In this document: positions 45,922 to 55,863 of the stretch, in pieces
Layout: each line of letters starts with the position of its first letter
Position numbering within the stretch: position 1 is the first letter of the stretch
Assembly: GCA_031180825.1 (NCBI GenBank)
Contig: JAPSLM010000002.1
Span: 310,001-374,000 of the forward strand
Reading direction: 5' to 3'
From: Paenibacillus sp.
GTDB lineage: Bacteria; Bacillota; Bacilli; Paenibacillales; NBRC-103111
DNA: 64,000 bases
The notes under the pieces: generated by a model
What the model was told of the DNA's origin: nothing
Seen by the model: the letters and a program-made list of their open reading frames with translations, nothing else
Databases searched by the model: none
Made by a program: the position numbers and the translations under genes

Positions 45922-48087
45922 GTGTTCAATATGGACGACATCCCCCATGCCGAGCAGGCGGAAGCGTGGCGGGCGAATATTGCCCACAACAACGGGATCA
46001 TCGCCAAGGCCATGGACAACGACGATATCTCGCTGCTGCGCTATTCCGAATTGATGGATGTCAGCCCCGGATTTGCCTCGTTTGCCGAGCTGCTTAATTA
46101 CGCGAATTACGAATACGGCTGGGCGTCGATTTGGGAGCCTCACGAAGAAGAGACGGACGTGGAACTGTTTGAGGAGAACGGACTGTGGGGGCTCAAAGAC
46201 AAGGAAGGCAGCGTGCTGCTCAGCCCGCAGTTTGACGAATTTTACGATTTCGGCTCCGAAGATCTTGTCGTGGTTACCCGGGCGGGCAAATACGGCTATG
46301 TGCATAAATCCGGGAAAATCGTTATCCCGCTCGTTTGGGACGACGCTTTCGATTTTGAATACGGCACGACTTCCGCCATTGTCAAACGGGGCGATAAATT
46401 CGGCCTCATTCATGCCGACGGCCGGACGGTGACGCCAACCGAGTACGATAGCCTGGAAGCGCTGGACGGTCCATATTTTACGGCGCAGAAAGACGGGGGC
46501 TGGGGCGTGCTGGACGAATCCGGTTCCGTCATTGTACCGTTCGAGCATGAAGAACCGTTCAGGTACGGCGGGGAGTATTACCATACGGCGGTGAAAGGGA
46601 GAAAAAAGCGCAAAATCTTCAACGAAGCCTGGAACTATATCGGAGACTTTCCGTTAGCCGCGGTGGAGCCGATCGGCGAGGGGCTTATTCTGATCAAGCC
46701 GCACAAGGATGCAAGTCACCATACTTTGTACAATAAAGACGGCACGGTTTGCGTGTCGGGCTTCGATAAACTGAACCGGCAAACCTATTTTCCGAATCTG
46801 CTCATCCTGCGTAAAGGCAAAAAGCACGGCGCCTACGGCAAGCGGCAGGAAAGCCTTCTGCTGCCTTTTGAATACGACGCGCTGATCGATCTGCAGGCCG
46901 TCGTCGATTCCGGGTCGAGCAACCTGGTACTGGCGCAAAAGGACGGGCAAAAAGGCGTCTTTAACGGGGACTCCGGCGAGCCTTCGTGGTTATTTCCATT
47001 GGACGATTACGAAAACATCGTTTGGCTGTACGAGCATGCCTTTGCGCTGAAGCGTAACGGACTGTGGAGCATCGCCTATTCGCCCGACAACCGGCTGAGC
47101 GATTATGAATTCGATCTTGTGGCGCGGAAAGCGCCGGTCAACGGTTTCGCTTATGCCTTCAAAGGCCCCGAGGTTTACACGGTAAGAGAGCATGGGCTGT
47201 CGAGAGCCGATCAAGCCGAAGTGCTGGAGGACGCCGAGGATACCTATTACGACTATTATTTTGGCGGCGACGTGCGCAAGCGTCTGCTGGCTTATGCCAA
47301 AGGGGCCGGCGCTGATAATGGCGGCGTCGATGAATATACCCCGGTAGAAACGTTGTATAACCTGAGCTTGGAGGCTTACGACGCGGGCGATTATGACAAA
47401 GCGTTCCATTACGATACCCTTGCTGCCGAGAAAGGCTACGCCCCCTCGATGAACAACCTGGCGCAAATGTATTACAGCCAGGAGGGCTATCTCGACGACG
47501 ATAAAGCTTTCTACTGGTACGAAAAGGGCGCTGCGGCAGGCAACCCTTACGCCATGAACGGTCTGGGATGCTGCTACCAGCACGGCGCAGGAACGGAGCC
47601 GGATGCGGATAAGGCGCTGTATTGGTTTGGCAAAGCCGCAGACCGAGGTCTCGGGCTGGCCCGCAACAATCTGGGAGCCATCTATTACGAGGGAAAGCTG
47701 GCGCCGTACGATTTAGACAAGGCGCTCCGGCATTATGAGCAGGGCGAAGAATTGGGCTCGCCGGATTACGGTTGGCTCGGTTATCTTCATGGCCTGAAAG
47801 GGAATCATGAAAAAGCGCTGCATTATTACCGCCAGGATTATGAAGCCGGCAGCAGTGTAGGGGCCTACAACCTGGGGATCGTGTATAGTCAAGATTTGGG
47901 CATTCCCAAAAATATTCCTTCGGCCATCGCTTATTTTAACGCCGCTTTGGAAAGAGATTATCCGCATGCCCATATCGAGCTGGCCCGCATCTACCGGCAC
48001 GAAAAGGAATTCGCGGATGAGCGCATGGCGAGATACCACCTTGAACAGGCCGAAAAGGCCGGCCTGGAGATCCCCGAAGACCTTTGA
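45922..48087 (+). CDS. WG-repeat and Sel1/TPR-repeat protein
   Basis: A 721-residue protein with two repeat blocks. Residues about 80-390 hold WG repeats (LWGLKDKEGSVLLSPQFDEF, KYGYVHKSGKIVIPLVWDD, KFGLIHADGRTVTPTEYD). Residues about 475-715 hold Sel1/TPR helical repeats (AAEKGYAPSMNNLAQMYY, GAAAGNPYAMNGLGCCYQHG, AADRGLGLARNNLGAIYYEG). Such proteins are usually scaffolds. ATG 45922 is the first start after the in-frame TAG at 45796; codons upstream of it clearly belong to the same protein, so the annotated product lacks its natural N-terminus. Confidence 0.83.
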   Translation: MFNMDDIPHAEQAEAWRANIAHNNGIIAKAMDNDDISLLRYSELMDVSPGFASFAELLNYANYEYGWASIWEPHEEETDVELFEENGLWGLKDKEGSVLLSPQFDEFYDFGSEDLVVVTRAGKYGYVHKSGKIVIPLVWDDAFDFEYGTTSAIVKRGDKFGLIHADGRTVTPTEYDSLEALDGPYFTAQKDGGWGVLDESGSVIVPFEHEEPFRYGGEYYHTAVKGRKKRKIFNEAWNYIGDFPLAAVEPIGEGLILIKPHKDASHHTLYNKDGTVCVSGFDKLNRQTYFPNLLILRKGKKHGAYGKRQESLLLPFEYDALIDLQAVVDSGSSNLVLAQKDGQKGVFNGDSGEPSWLFPLDDYENIVWLYEHAFALKRNGLWSIAYSPDNRLSDYEFDLVARKAPVNGFAYAFKGPEVYTVREHGLSRADQAEVLEDAEDTYYDYYFGGDVRKRLLAYAKGAGADNGGVDEYTPVETLYNLSLEAYDAGDYDKAFHYDTLAAEKGYAPSMNNLAQMYYSQEGYLDDDKAFYWYEKGAAAGNPYAMNGLGCCYQHGAGTEPDADKALYWFGKAADRGLGLARNNLGAIYYEGKLAPYDLDKALRHYEQGEELGSPDYGWLGYLHGLKGNHEKALHYYRQDYEAGSSVGAYNLGIVYSQDLGIPKNIPSAIAYFNAALERDYPHAHIELARIYRHEKEFADERMARYHLEQAEKAGLEIPEDL

Positions 48088-48157
48088 CGCTAAAGGAAAG
48101 TGCGACTCCGGTCGCTTTCACGGAGCGCCATGGCCCGGAGGCGACCGGAATCCCGGT

Positions 48158-50389
48158 CTACATCGGTGTCCCCGACCGACGATACTCGCTCGGCGTAACG
48201 CCCGTAATTTTCTTAAACATCCGATTGAACGAGTTCATGTTCTGATAGCCGACCCGTCCGGCGATATCCTGTATGCGCAGATCGGTCTGCCGCAGCAGCT
48301 CCTTCGCTTTGCCGATGCGCACGTCGTTGACGAAATCGAGGAAGTTGATTCCCGTTTTTTCTTTGAAGTAAGTGGACAAGTAGCCTCCCGTAATGTTGAG
48401 CCAAGAGGCAACGAGATCCAATGTAATATCTTCCGTATATCGCTCCGTTACATAAGCGGTCGCTCCGGTAATAATCGGATCGGCGGCTTCTTTTTTATTG
48501 TTGATGCGCCGGCAGGCTTCGTGGATTAACGCTTCGAAATAACGGTCCAGCTTGGAAACGGTATGAAGCTGCTCCGGCTCCTGATCCGTCAATTTTCCGC
48601 TGTCCAGCCCCATGCCATGCAGCAGCCGGGTCGTTTTATGCGTGATTTCACGGGCAAACTCGCGGAAGGCGAGCGCGTCGGCCTTTCTTTTTTCCATCTG
48701 CGCCATAAGACGCCGCAGCGCCTGCTGCACGTTCACGGCGTTCCCTGCCTGCATGTTCGCTTTAATTTCCTGCATCAGCGCATCCGGCACAACGAACGGC
48801 TCTTGCGGAACATTATGCGCTTCGAGCACGACCGTCTCGTCGTCGAACGGCCGGTGACGGATCATCCCCAGCGCCTCTTCGTAGGCGTCGGTCAGGCTTG
48901 CGGGATGCGCATGCAGCGGACTGACGGCAATGGTAAGGAAGCAGTAGGCTTTGTCCGTGCTCAGCACGCCGACGATGCCGTCCAGCGCCGTGCTCAGGCG
49001 GTCTTCCTCTCCCGGCTCCGGATGCACGATCGATAAAATCTGATTTCGCTCGATTTGGAACGTAAGCGACCCTTCCAGTTCCTTCGTGACGACATGGTTG
49101 ATGTATTCGCGAATGTACGAGGCGGCGCGTTCCTCCTCCGCTTGAATCTCCGTGTGAAACGGGTGATTGAACGACAGGTGGAACAGAACGACCCGGAACG
49201 GCTTCTGTTCGCCTAGCTGCTCCTCGCCGGTGACAGGCAGCCCGCGGATTTTTTTCAGCTTGTTCATATAGCTGTGATAACGCAGCAGCGCATGCTTCTC
49301 CTCCAGATCCTGATGCCGCAAATGCCGCTGCTGGAGCAAAAATCCGATGTTGCCGCGGATGAGCTCGAATTCGTTGTCGTGCCGGGGCACGGTGTCCTGC
49401 TCGTTCAAGCTTTTGATCGAGTCGACGATGCGCTGGACCGGATTGTTGAACCGGACGGTGAACAAGACGGATACCGTGACGCTGGCCGCGATAGCGACGA
49501 GCAGGACGGCGACGAAGGTCAGATTCAGCTTGATCAATTGAGACGAAATATGGCCGTCCGGCACCAGATTCACATAGGTGAATCCGGTCTTCGGTCCGGT
49601 GGTGTAGAAGAAGTACTGATTATCCGCCTTCACCCAATCCTGTCCCGGAGGCAGCGCAGGCAGAGGCTTGTCGGCTGCGGAGCCCGAGGCGAACAGCAGA
49701 CGGCCGTCTGCGTCCAATACGTAAAAATTGTCGTTGACCGAGCGGTGGAACGCTTGAAACATACGGTCGGCATCGACAAACGCCAGCATCATGAAATCCG
49801 GATAAAAGCGGCTTTTGACCAGCATGGGCCAGACCGGACCGGTTGTATCGCCCGGCGAGCCGTTTCTCAGATAGGAAGCGGCCGGGTAGATCGTCATCGG
49901 GGCGGCCTGCTCGAACTGCTTTTTCCAGAACGCATAGGTGTAAACCGGGTTGACGTAATATTCGGTGAACATGGATTCGGGGGTCGCGCCTCGCGATTTC
50001 TCCAGCATCAGCGAATGCTTGACATCATAGATGAACAAATTGTTCAAATACAGCGCCTGATTCGATACGGTATTGCTGAGATAGTCCGTCACCTTGTTGG
50101 CCGCCACGTAATCGAGATACGGCTTGCTGTTCAGCTCCTGCAGCCGGGGGTTCAGGTACAAATTCAGCATCGTATTCTCCAGCAGCTGGAAATGCTGCTC
50201 GTAATCGTTCGTCGTATTCGTCAAATTGACCGTATTGTATTTGATGATTTCGTCGCGGAGGCTTTGCCGGAAAAATCCATAAGTCAGCAGCTCGAAGATG
50301 ACCAGAAGAACGATTACCCCGAGAAAGCTGAGCAGCAGCTTGAAAAAAACGGAACGCGCTTTCATTTTGATGCGGAGGATGCTTGGCAA
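48158..50389 (-). CDS. AraC-type regulator with membrane sensor domain
   Basis: About 743 residues. An N-terminal helix (VFFKLLLSFLGVIVLLVIFE), an extracellular cache-like domain to about residue 300, a second helix (LTFVAVLLVAIAASVTVSVL) and HAMP-like region, then a long cytoplasmic part ending in two AraC helix-turn-helices (LDLVASWLNITGGYLSTYFK, and IQDIAGRVGYQNMNSFNRMF). This is the usual regulator of Paenibacillus LplABC-type sugar operons, and it is divergent from one. TTG 50389 with AAGGGAG is chosen; ATG 50365 is also possible, while the longer frame to 50521 has no ribosome site. Confidence 0.88.
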   Translation of the reverse strand: MPSILRIKMKARSVFFKLLLSFLGVIVLLVIFELLTYGFFRQSLRDEIIKYNTVNLTNTTNDYEQHFQLLENTMLNLYLNPRLQELNSKPYLDYVAANKVTDYLSNTVSNQALYLNNLFIYDVKHSLMLEKSRGATPESMFTEYYVNPVYTYAFWKKQFEQAAPMTIYPAASYLRNGSPGDTTGPVWPMLVKSRFYPDFMMLAFVDADRMFQAFHRSVNDNFYVLDADGRLLFASGSAADKPLPALPPGQDWVKADNQYFFYTTGPKTGFTYVNLVPDGHISSQLIKLNLTFVAVLLVAIAASVTVSVLFTVRFNNPVQRIVDSIKSLNEQDTVPRHDNEFELIRGNIGFLLQQRHLRHQDLEEKHALLRYHSYMNKLKKIRGLPVTGEEQLGEQKPFRVVLFHLSFNHPFHTEIQAEEERAASYIREYINHVVTKELEGSLTFQIERNQILSIVHPEPGEEDRLSTALDGIVGVLSTDKAYCFLTIAVSPLHAHPASLTDAYEEALGMIRHRPFDDETVVLEAHNVPQEPFVVPDALMQEIKANMQAGNAVNVQQALRRLMAQMEKRKADALAFREFAREITHKTTRLLHGMGLDSGKLTDQEPEQLHTVSKLDRYFEALIHEACRRINNKKEAADPIITGATAYVTERYTEDITLDLVASWLNITGGYLSTYFKEKTGINFLDFVNDVRIGKAKELLRQTDLRIQDIAGRVGYQNMNSFNRMFKKITGVTPSEYRRSGTPM

Positions 50390-50649
50390 AGGCGGTTTAC
50401 TCCCTTCGTGCCGCGGATCGGCTGGAATAGGTCTGTTTTTCGAATGCTTCACTGTTTTACGGAAATCCCGAAAACCGTGATGAAACGGCAATAGCGACGG
50501 TTTTCGCAGCCGAATTCTCACTATATTATAACATTGCGGCCCCGGGATCGGGGCAGGCCCTTAAGTCTCAAAATAGACTGGAAGCGGTTGCAAGATAATG
50601 GATACGAACCTGCCGCTAGTCCCAATGAAACCGAGAAAGGAGTTTTTTT

Positions 50650-51639
50650 ATGGAAACGGAATTCACAGCCAAGGCATCGCCCGATCCGAACCCTTCCCGT
50701 ATTACAGCGGAGTCCGTATCCGGCAGCTCGCGCCGGCGGCTGCTGTTGTCCCGGATGTGGAAGGAGCGTTACCTGTATCTGCTGCTGTTCCCGGGCCTGG
50801 CGTACTTTATCGTCTACAAGTACTTGCCTATGGCCGGAAATATGATGGCTTTTCAGGATTACAGCGCATTCCAAGGCTTCTGGGGCAGCGAGTGGGTCGG
50901 GCTGAAGCACTTTGAGCGTATCTTCCAAGACAAGGAAGTGCTGCGGGTGCTCTGGAACACGCTGTACTTGTCCTTGCTGCAGATCGCCTTTGCCTTTCCG
51001 GTGCCGATCGTGCTCGCCGTGATGCTCAACGAGGTGCGCCGCGAATGGTTCAAGCGCGTCATTCAATCGATCGTCTACCTGCCGCACTTCATCTCTTGGG
51101 TCGTCGTGATCGGCATGGTGACGGTGTTCCTGCAGTCCGAAGGGCTGGTGAACAAGCTGCTGCACGTGCTGTTCGGCATCGGACCCGTTGCCTTCCTGCA
51201 GGAGCCGGGCTGGTTCATGCCTCTGGTCGTGCTTGAGGTGATCTGGAAGGAATCCGGCTGGGGCACGATCCTCTTCCTGGCGGCGCTGGCCGCCGTAGAC
51301 CCAAGCCAGTACGAGGCGGCCGTCATCGACGGAGCCAACCGCTGGCGGCAAATCTGGCATATTACGCTGCCCGCCATTCGCAGCACGATTGTGATTTTGC
51401 TTATTTTGCGGCTTGGCAGCGTGCTCGATTCGGGCTTCGAGCAAATATTCCTGATGCTCAACCCGTTCAACAAATCGGTGGGCGACGTGCTCGACACGTA
51501 TGTGTACGTCAAAGGCCTGACCGAATCCGACTACAGCTTCGCCACCGCGGTCGGTTTGTTCAAATCGCTCGTCGGCCTGCTGCTCATCATCGGGGCGAAC
51601 CGTCTGGCCAAGCGCTTCGGCGAAGAAGGCGTGTTCTAA
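50650..51639 (+). CDS. ABC transporter permease, LplB type
   Basis: A 329-residue permease with six predicted helices. YLYLLLFPGLAYFIVYKYLP followed by MAGNMMAFQDYSAFQG is the LplB hallmark. The EAA loop reads YEAAVIDGANRWRQIWHITL. GAGAAAGGAG precedes the ATG. With the YtcP-type permease and the binding protein downstream it forms a complex-sugar importer, probably for oligosaccharides released from plant or bacterial polysaccharide. The ATPase is not encoded here. Confidence 0.93.
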   Translation: METEFTAKASPDPNPSRITAESVSGSSRRRLLLSRMWKERYLYLLLFPGLAYFIVYKYLPMAGNMMAFQDYSAFQGFWGSEWVGLKHFERIFQDKEVLRVLWNTLYLSLLQIAFAFPVPIVLAVMLNEVRREWFKRVIQSIVYLPHFISWVVVIGMVTVFLQSEGLVNKLLHVLFGIGPVAFLQEPGWFMPLVVLEVIWKESGWGTILFLAALAAVDPSQYEAAVIDGANRWRQIWHITLPAIRSTIVILLILRLGSVLDSGFEQIFLMLNPFNKSVGDVLDTYVYVKGLTESDYSFATAVGLFKSLVGLLLIIGANRLAKRFGEEGVF

Positions 51640-51687
51640 TCTTACCTGCGGCTGGGGCATAAAGCAAGATACGGAGGTGCAAACGCT

Positions 51688-52572
51688 ATGATTCGTAATC
51701 GCACATGGCAGGAAAAAGCGTTCGGGGCCGTCAACGGGGCGCTCCTTGTGATCATCGCGCTGCTGATGCTGTTCCCGTTCTACTATATGACGATCGTGTC
51801 GTTTACTTCCTACTCGGAGTACGTGAAAACCGAGCTGCTGCTCGTTCCGACAAGCTTCGTGCTCGATGCGTACGCCTATATTTTTCAATCGGATTCGTTC
51901 GTGCGCTCGCTTGGCGTGACCGTCTTCGTCACCGTCGTGGGCACGTTCGTCAATCTGTTCCTGACTTCGATGATGGCTTACGCTTTGTCGCGCAACATTC
52001 TCGGCAAACGGGTGTTTTTGTTCCTCGTCCTGTTCACGTTCGTCTTCGGGGCGGGCATTATCCCGACTTACATGATCGTCAGCGCCACCGGCCTGATCAA
52101 CTCTTACTGGGCGTTAATTCTTCCCGTCGCCATCAACTCGTACAATCTGATCGTCATGCGGCAGTTTTTTCTCAATATACCGCACGAGCTGACGGAGTCG
52201 GCCTTGATCGACGGGGCCAACGACCTGCAAATTTACGCCCGTATTATTCTTCCGCTGTCCAAGCCGGCGCTGGCCGCCTTCGGGCTGTTCTCCGCCGTGG
52301 CCCATTGGAACACGTATTTCTCGGCGCTGCTTTATTTGAACGATCCGGCCAAATGGACGGTGCAGGTGATGCTGCGGCAGATCGTGATCCTGAGCCAGGC
52401 CGGAAATATTTTGTCCGAAGGGGTGCAAGCGGCCCGGGGGCTGCAGGTTCCGCCCGCGGAAACGATCGGCATGGCGGCGATTCTGGTATCGACGATCCCG
52501 ATCCTCGTGCTGTATCCGTTTCTGCAAAAGCATTTTGCGAAAGGGGTGATGCTGGGCTCGGTCAAAGGCTAG
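51688..52572 (+). CDS. Carbohydrate ABC transporter permease, YtcP type
   Basis: A 294-residue permease. LFPFYYMTIVSFTSYSEYVK at the start and the EAA loop ELTESALIDGANDLQIYARI are typical, and VMLGSVKG is the standard end of YtcP/LplC proteins. Ribosome site ACGGAGGTGC. It partners the LplB-type permease. Confidence 0.93.
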   Translation: MIRNRTWQEKAFGAVNGALLVIIALLMLFPFYYMTIVSFTSYSEYVKTELLLVPTSFVLDAYAYIFQSDSFVRSLGVTVFVTVVGTFVNLFLTSMMAYALSRNILGKRVFLFLVLFTFVFGAGIIPTYMIVSATGLINSYWALILPVAINSYNLIVMRQFFLNIPHELTESALIDGANDLQIYARIILPLSKPALAAFGLFSAVAHWNTYFSALLYLNDPAKWTVQVMLRQIVILSQAGNILSEGVQAARGLQVPPAETIGMAAILVSTIPILVLYPFLQKHFAKGVMLGSVKG

Positions 52573-52635
52573 GGGGTTGGATATTCGGTTTGACTGATGT
52601 ACCATAGCATTACACCTGAAGGAGGATAAGCATCC

Positions 52636-54204
52636 ATGACAATGAAACGGTCTGTTTCCGTTCTGCTTTCGCTCGCCATAGCGGGCAGTATGACAGCTTG
52701 CTCCGGGGGAGCGAATTCGGGCGCGGCGGACGCCGGCAAAGGCGGCGCGGACGGCAAAAACAAAAAGATTACGATCACCTGGTTCTCCGGCACGTGGGAA
52801 AATCCGGTGCCGGGGCCGGACAGCGAAGCGGTCAAAGCGATCAACGAGAAGTTCAACGTCGACTTCAAGCCGCAGTATGTTCCTTGGGATACGTATGACG
52901 AGAAGCTCAGCGTCACGATGGCCTCGGGCGATATTCCGGACGTCATCGGCATGGAGCTGGTGGATGCCAATTATATGAAATGGGCGAAGCAGGGCGCTTT
53001 TCTCCCGCTGAACGACTATCTGGACAAATATAACTCCTTCAAGCCGGTGCCTTCCAACGTCTGGGATATGCTCAAGGTGAACGGCAAAGTATACGCGGTC
53101 CCTTATTTCTTCAACGCCAAGGGCGGCAAAAAGCCGGTTATCCGCAAGGATTGGCTCGATAAGCTGGGGCTGGCGATGCCGACGAATTATGAAGAGCTGA
53201 AAAAAGTCGCCATCGCGTTCGCCAAGCAGGACCCGGACGGCAACGGCAAGGACGATACGATCGGCCTGGGATTGGCCAAAAACATCTACTACAGCCCTAC
53301 GTTCAGCCCGTATTACGGCGCCTGGTACGAGAAGGACAAGAACGGGCAGTACATCCCCGACATCGGCGAAGGCAGCAAGGAAGTCGTCAAGTTCCTGGCG
53401 GACCTGTACAAGGAAGGCGCGATCAAGAAAGACTGGGCCGTCACGAATTACAACGACGTGTTCAAGGCGTTTAACGCCGGGAAAGTCGGCATCTGGTACG
53501 AGGAGCCGGGCGGCAACCTGATCAACTACAAGACGCTGGCCGAGAACGCGCCGAATGCGGTGCTTGCTCCGCTGCCCGCCTTCAAAGCGCCGGATGGCAC
53601 GCAGGGCATCCGCTCGCTGGCCGGATACTACAAAATGTACTTGCTGAGCGCCAAGCTGAAGAACGATCCGGAGAAGGTGCAGCGCATTCTCGAAATCATG
53701 GACTATTTCCGTGAATTCACCCCGGCGGACCAGCGTAACGCGAAAAATGAGAAGTACGATTGGCTGAACGGCAAAGAAGGCACAGGTTACAAAATGGAAG
53801 ACGGCGTGCCGATTCCGATAAAGGAAAACCGTTCCAATGTCGCGCCGGGCGCCTACATCAACACCGAAGGCTGGGCACCGAACGACCAGGATCTTGAAGT
53901 GTTCATCAAAGGTTCGAAGTCGCCGCTCGAAAGGCAGTTTAACGAATCGGTGGTCGCGTATCTCAAGACGTCCAAAATTTATCTCAGCCCTGTGATGGCC
54001 GTGCAGTCGCCGCTGTACAACACGAAATGGACCGAGCTGTCCCAGTTCCTGAACGACGAGAAAACGAAAATGATCGTCGGCCAGCGTCCGTTTGCAGATT
54101 GGGACAAGATGGTAGACGAATTTATGGCGAAGGGCGGCAAGGAAGTCATCGAGGAAGTGAACAAGCTGGTCAAGGACAATAACGCCAAGGTCGGCTGGCA
54201 GTAA
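52636..54204 (+). CDS. Sugar ABC transporter substrate-binding lipoprotein, LplA type
   Basis: A 522-residue binding protein. The lipobox is TACSGG near residue 20, followed by a Gly/Ala-rich linker. ITITWFSGTWENPVPGPDSE opens the mature domain and SGDIPDVIGMELVDANYMKW is the usual LplA-type signature. GAAGGAGGA precedes the ATG. It lies between the permeases and an oxidoreductase gene, so the imported ligand is probably oxidised or epimerised inside the cell. Confidence 0.93.
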   Translation: MTMKRSVSVLLSLAIAGSMTACSGGANSGAADAGKGGADGKNKKITITWFSGTWENPVPGPDSEAVKAINEKFNVDFKPQYVPWDTYDEKLSVTMASGDIPDVIGMELVDANYMKWAKQGAFLPLNDYLDKYNSFKPVPSNVWDMLKVNGKVYAVPYFFNAKGGKKPVIRKDWLDKLGLAMPTNYEELKKVAIAFAKQDPDGNGKDDTIGLGLAKNIYYSPTFSPYYGAWYEKDKNGQYIPDIGEGSKEVVKFLADLYKEGAIKKDWAVTNYNDVFKAFNAGKVGIWYEEPGGNLINYKTLAENAPNAVLAPLPAFKAPDGTQGIRSLAGYYKMYLLSAKLKNDPEKVQRILEIMDYFREFTPADQRNAKNEKYDWLNGKEGTGYKMEDGVPIPIKENRSNVAPGAYINTEGWAPNDQDLEVFIKGSKSPLERQFNESVVAYLKTSKIYLSPVMAVQSPLYNTKWTELSQFLNDEKTKMIVGQRPFADWDKMVDEFMAKGGKEVIEEVNKLVKDNNAKVGWQ

Positions 54205-54251
54205 GGCTTAAGGCCGGCTAGTACGATATTCGGAAAAAGGAGCCCGAAGAC

Positions 54252-55514
54252 ATGAAACCAATGACAGCCGTCTTGATCGGAGCCGGAGCAAGAGGAGCCG
54301 GCGGTTATGCGCGGTACGCGCTCGATTGTCCGCATGAATTGAAATTCGTAGCCGTCGCGGAGCCCAACGCCGAGCGCCGGAACAAGTTCGCAGCCGAGCA
54401 CGGTATTTCCCGGGAAAACTGCTTCGAGACGTGGGAGGAGCTGCTCGGCCGTCCGCAGATGGCCGATATCGCGATGATCTGCACCCAAGACCGGATGCAT
54501 TGTGAGCCGACGCTGCAGGCGCTGGACCTTAAATACCACGTGCTGCTCGAAAAGCCGATGTCCCCGGACCCGCGCGAATGCGTGGAGATGGAACGAAGGG
54601 CGTTGGCGAATGAACGGCTGCTGACGATCTGCCACGTGCTGCGCTACACGCCGTTCTGGGCCACGTTGAAGCAGATCATCGCGGAAGGCCGCATCGGCGA
54701 GGTCGTATCGATTCAGCTGAACGAAAACGTCGGCTATTGGCATATCGCCCACAGCTTCGTGCGCGGCAACTGGAACAACTCGGACAATTCCAGTCCGATG
54801 ATTTTGGCGAAATCCTGTCACGACATGGATGTGCTGTCGTGGCTGATGGACCAGCCGTGCGTCAAGGTCAGCTCGTTCGGCTCGCTGATGCATTTCCACT
54901 CGGGGAATGCGCCTGCCGGATCGACGGATTACTGTATCGACGGGTGCGCGGTGGAGGCGGAATGTCCTTACTCCGCCCCCCGGTTCTATTTGGGCGAAGG
55001 GAAGGCCTGGGCGCGCCATTATACGGAGGAGCTGACGCGGGAGAACATCGTGAAGGGACTGCGCGAGTCGCCGTACGGCCGCTGCGTCTATAAGTGCGAC
55101 AACAACGTGGTCGATCATCAGGTCGTGAACATGGAATTCGCGAGCGGAGCTACGGCGATGTTCAGCATGTGCGGCTTTACGCGGGAGCAGGAACGCCGCA
55201 TCCAGATCATGGGCACGCGCGGCGAGCTTCGCGGGGAAGAGAGCACCATTACGCTGATGGATTTTCTGACGCACCAGAAGACGGAGATCGAGATTCCGCC
55301 GCAGGTCAGCGGCCACGGCGGCGGGGACAGCGGCATCGTGCGCAGCTTCCTCCGCGAGGTGCGGAGCAATGCCGGCGGGGACAGCCTGACCTCGGCCAGC
55401 GCCTCCGTGCGCAGCCACCTGATGGCGTTCGCAGCCGAGGAGTCCCGCTTGAACGGCGGCAAGGCCGTTCTCATCGACGATTATTACAAGCAGGTTGTAA
55501 CGGCGACGACATAA
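54252..55514 (+). CDS. Gfo/Idh/MocA family oxidoreductase
   Basis: A 420-residue NAD(P)-dependent dehydrogenase. The Rossmann motif is GAGARGAGGYARYAL, VLLEKPMSPD contains the EKP lysine, and SCHDMDVLSWLMDQP carries the catalytic Asp/His region. After residue about 225 there is a cysteine-rich insert (CIDGCAVEAECPYSAPRF and CVYKCDNNVVDHQVV) found in one subgroup. Ribosome site AAAAAGGAGCCC. It probably acts on the sugar brought in by the adjacent importer, for example an inositol, aminosugar or uronic acid derivative. Confidence 0.92.
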   Translation: MKPMTAVLIGAGARGAGGYARYALDCPHELKFVAVAEPNAERRNKFAAEHGISRENCFETWEELLGRPQMADIAMICTQDRMHCEPTLQALDLKYHVLLEKPMSPDPRECVEMERRALANERLLTICHVLRYTPFWATLKQIIAEGRIGEVVSIQLNENVGYWHIAHSFVRGNWNNSDNSSPMILAKSCHDMDVLSWLMDQPCVKVSSFGSLMHFHSGNAPAGSTDYCIDGCAVEAECPYSAPRFYLGEGKAWARHYTEELTRENIVKGLRESPYGRCVYKCDNNVVDHQVVNMEFASGATAMFSMCGFTREQERRIQIMGTRGELRGEESTITLMDFLTHQKTEIEIPPQVSGHGGGDSGIVRSFLREVRSNAGGDSLTSASASVRSHLMAFAAEESRLNGGKAVLIDDYYKQVVTATT

Positions 55515-55665
55515 GCTGCCGGACTTGAGATTATGCAAGCGGATTTCGGTTCATCGTATTCGTGGAAGCGTGGTTTTGGCGGATCGGATTCGCAGCTAAT
55601 TTGCAGTTAAGACTATGATTTGCCGAGGAGCTCCCCATCGCTTAAGGGCTGTTGCCGTAACGGAC

Positions 55666-55863
55666 TTAGGCGGAGGGGGGCTCTTGCGATTTGGCGCTGC
55701 GGGCATTCTCCGCCTTGAGCTCCGCCCGCTTTTGGTCGAGCAGCAGCTGCTCGACCCGGGATAGCTTGCGGGAGATCGTCTGGAGCCGGTAAATGACATA
55801 GACCGGAAACGCTAGGAATAGAAGGGCGAACAAGATTGCATTAGGCCAGTGAATTGCGCCCAT
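55666..55863 (-). CDS. Small membrane protein with coiled tail
   Basis: A 65-residue protein: one helix (AILFALLFLAFPVYVIYRLQ) and a charged helical tail (LSRVEQLLLDQKRAELKAEN). AAAGGAGGTG lies 5 nt before ATG 55863, so this start is preferred over the longer frame. Function unknown. Confidence 0.7.
   Translation of the reverse strand: MGAIHWPNAILFALLFLAFPVYVIYRLQTISRKLSRVEQLLLDQKRAELKAENARSAKSQEPPSA

Noticed and set aside
50390..50521. N-terminal extension of the AraC-type sensor
   Set aside because: The 44 extra residues are hydrophilic, precede the first membrane helix and lack a ribosome site; TTG 50389 or ATG 50365 is more plausible.
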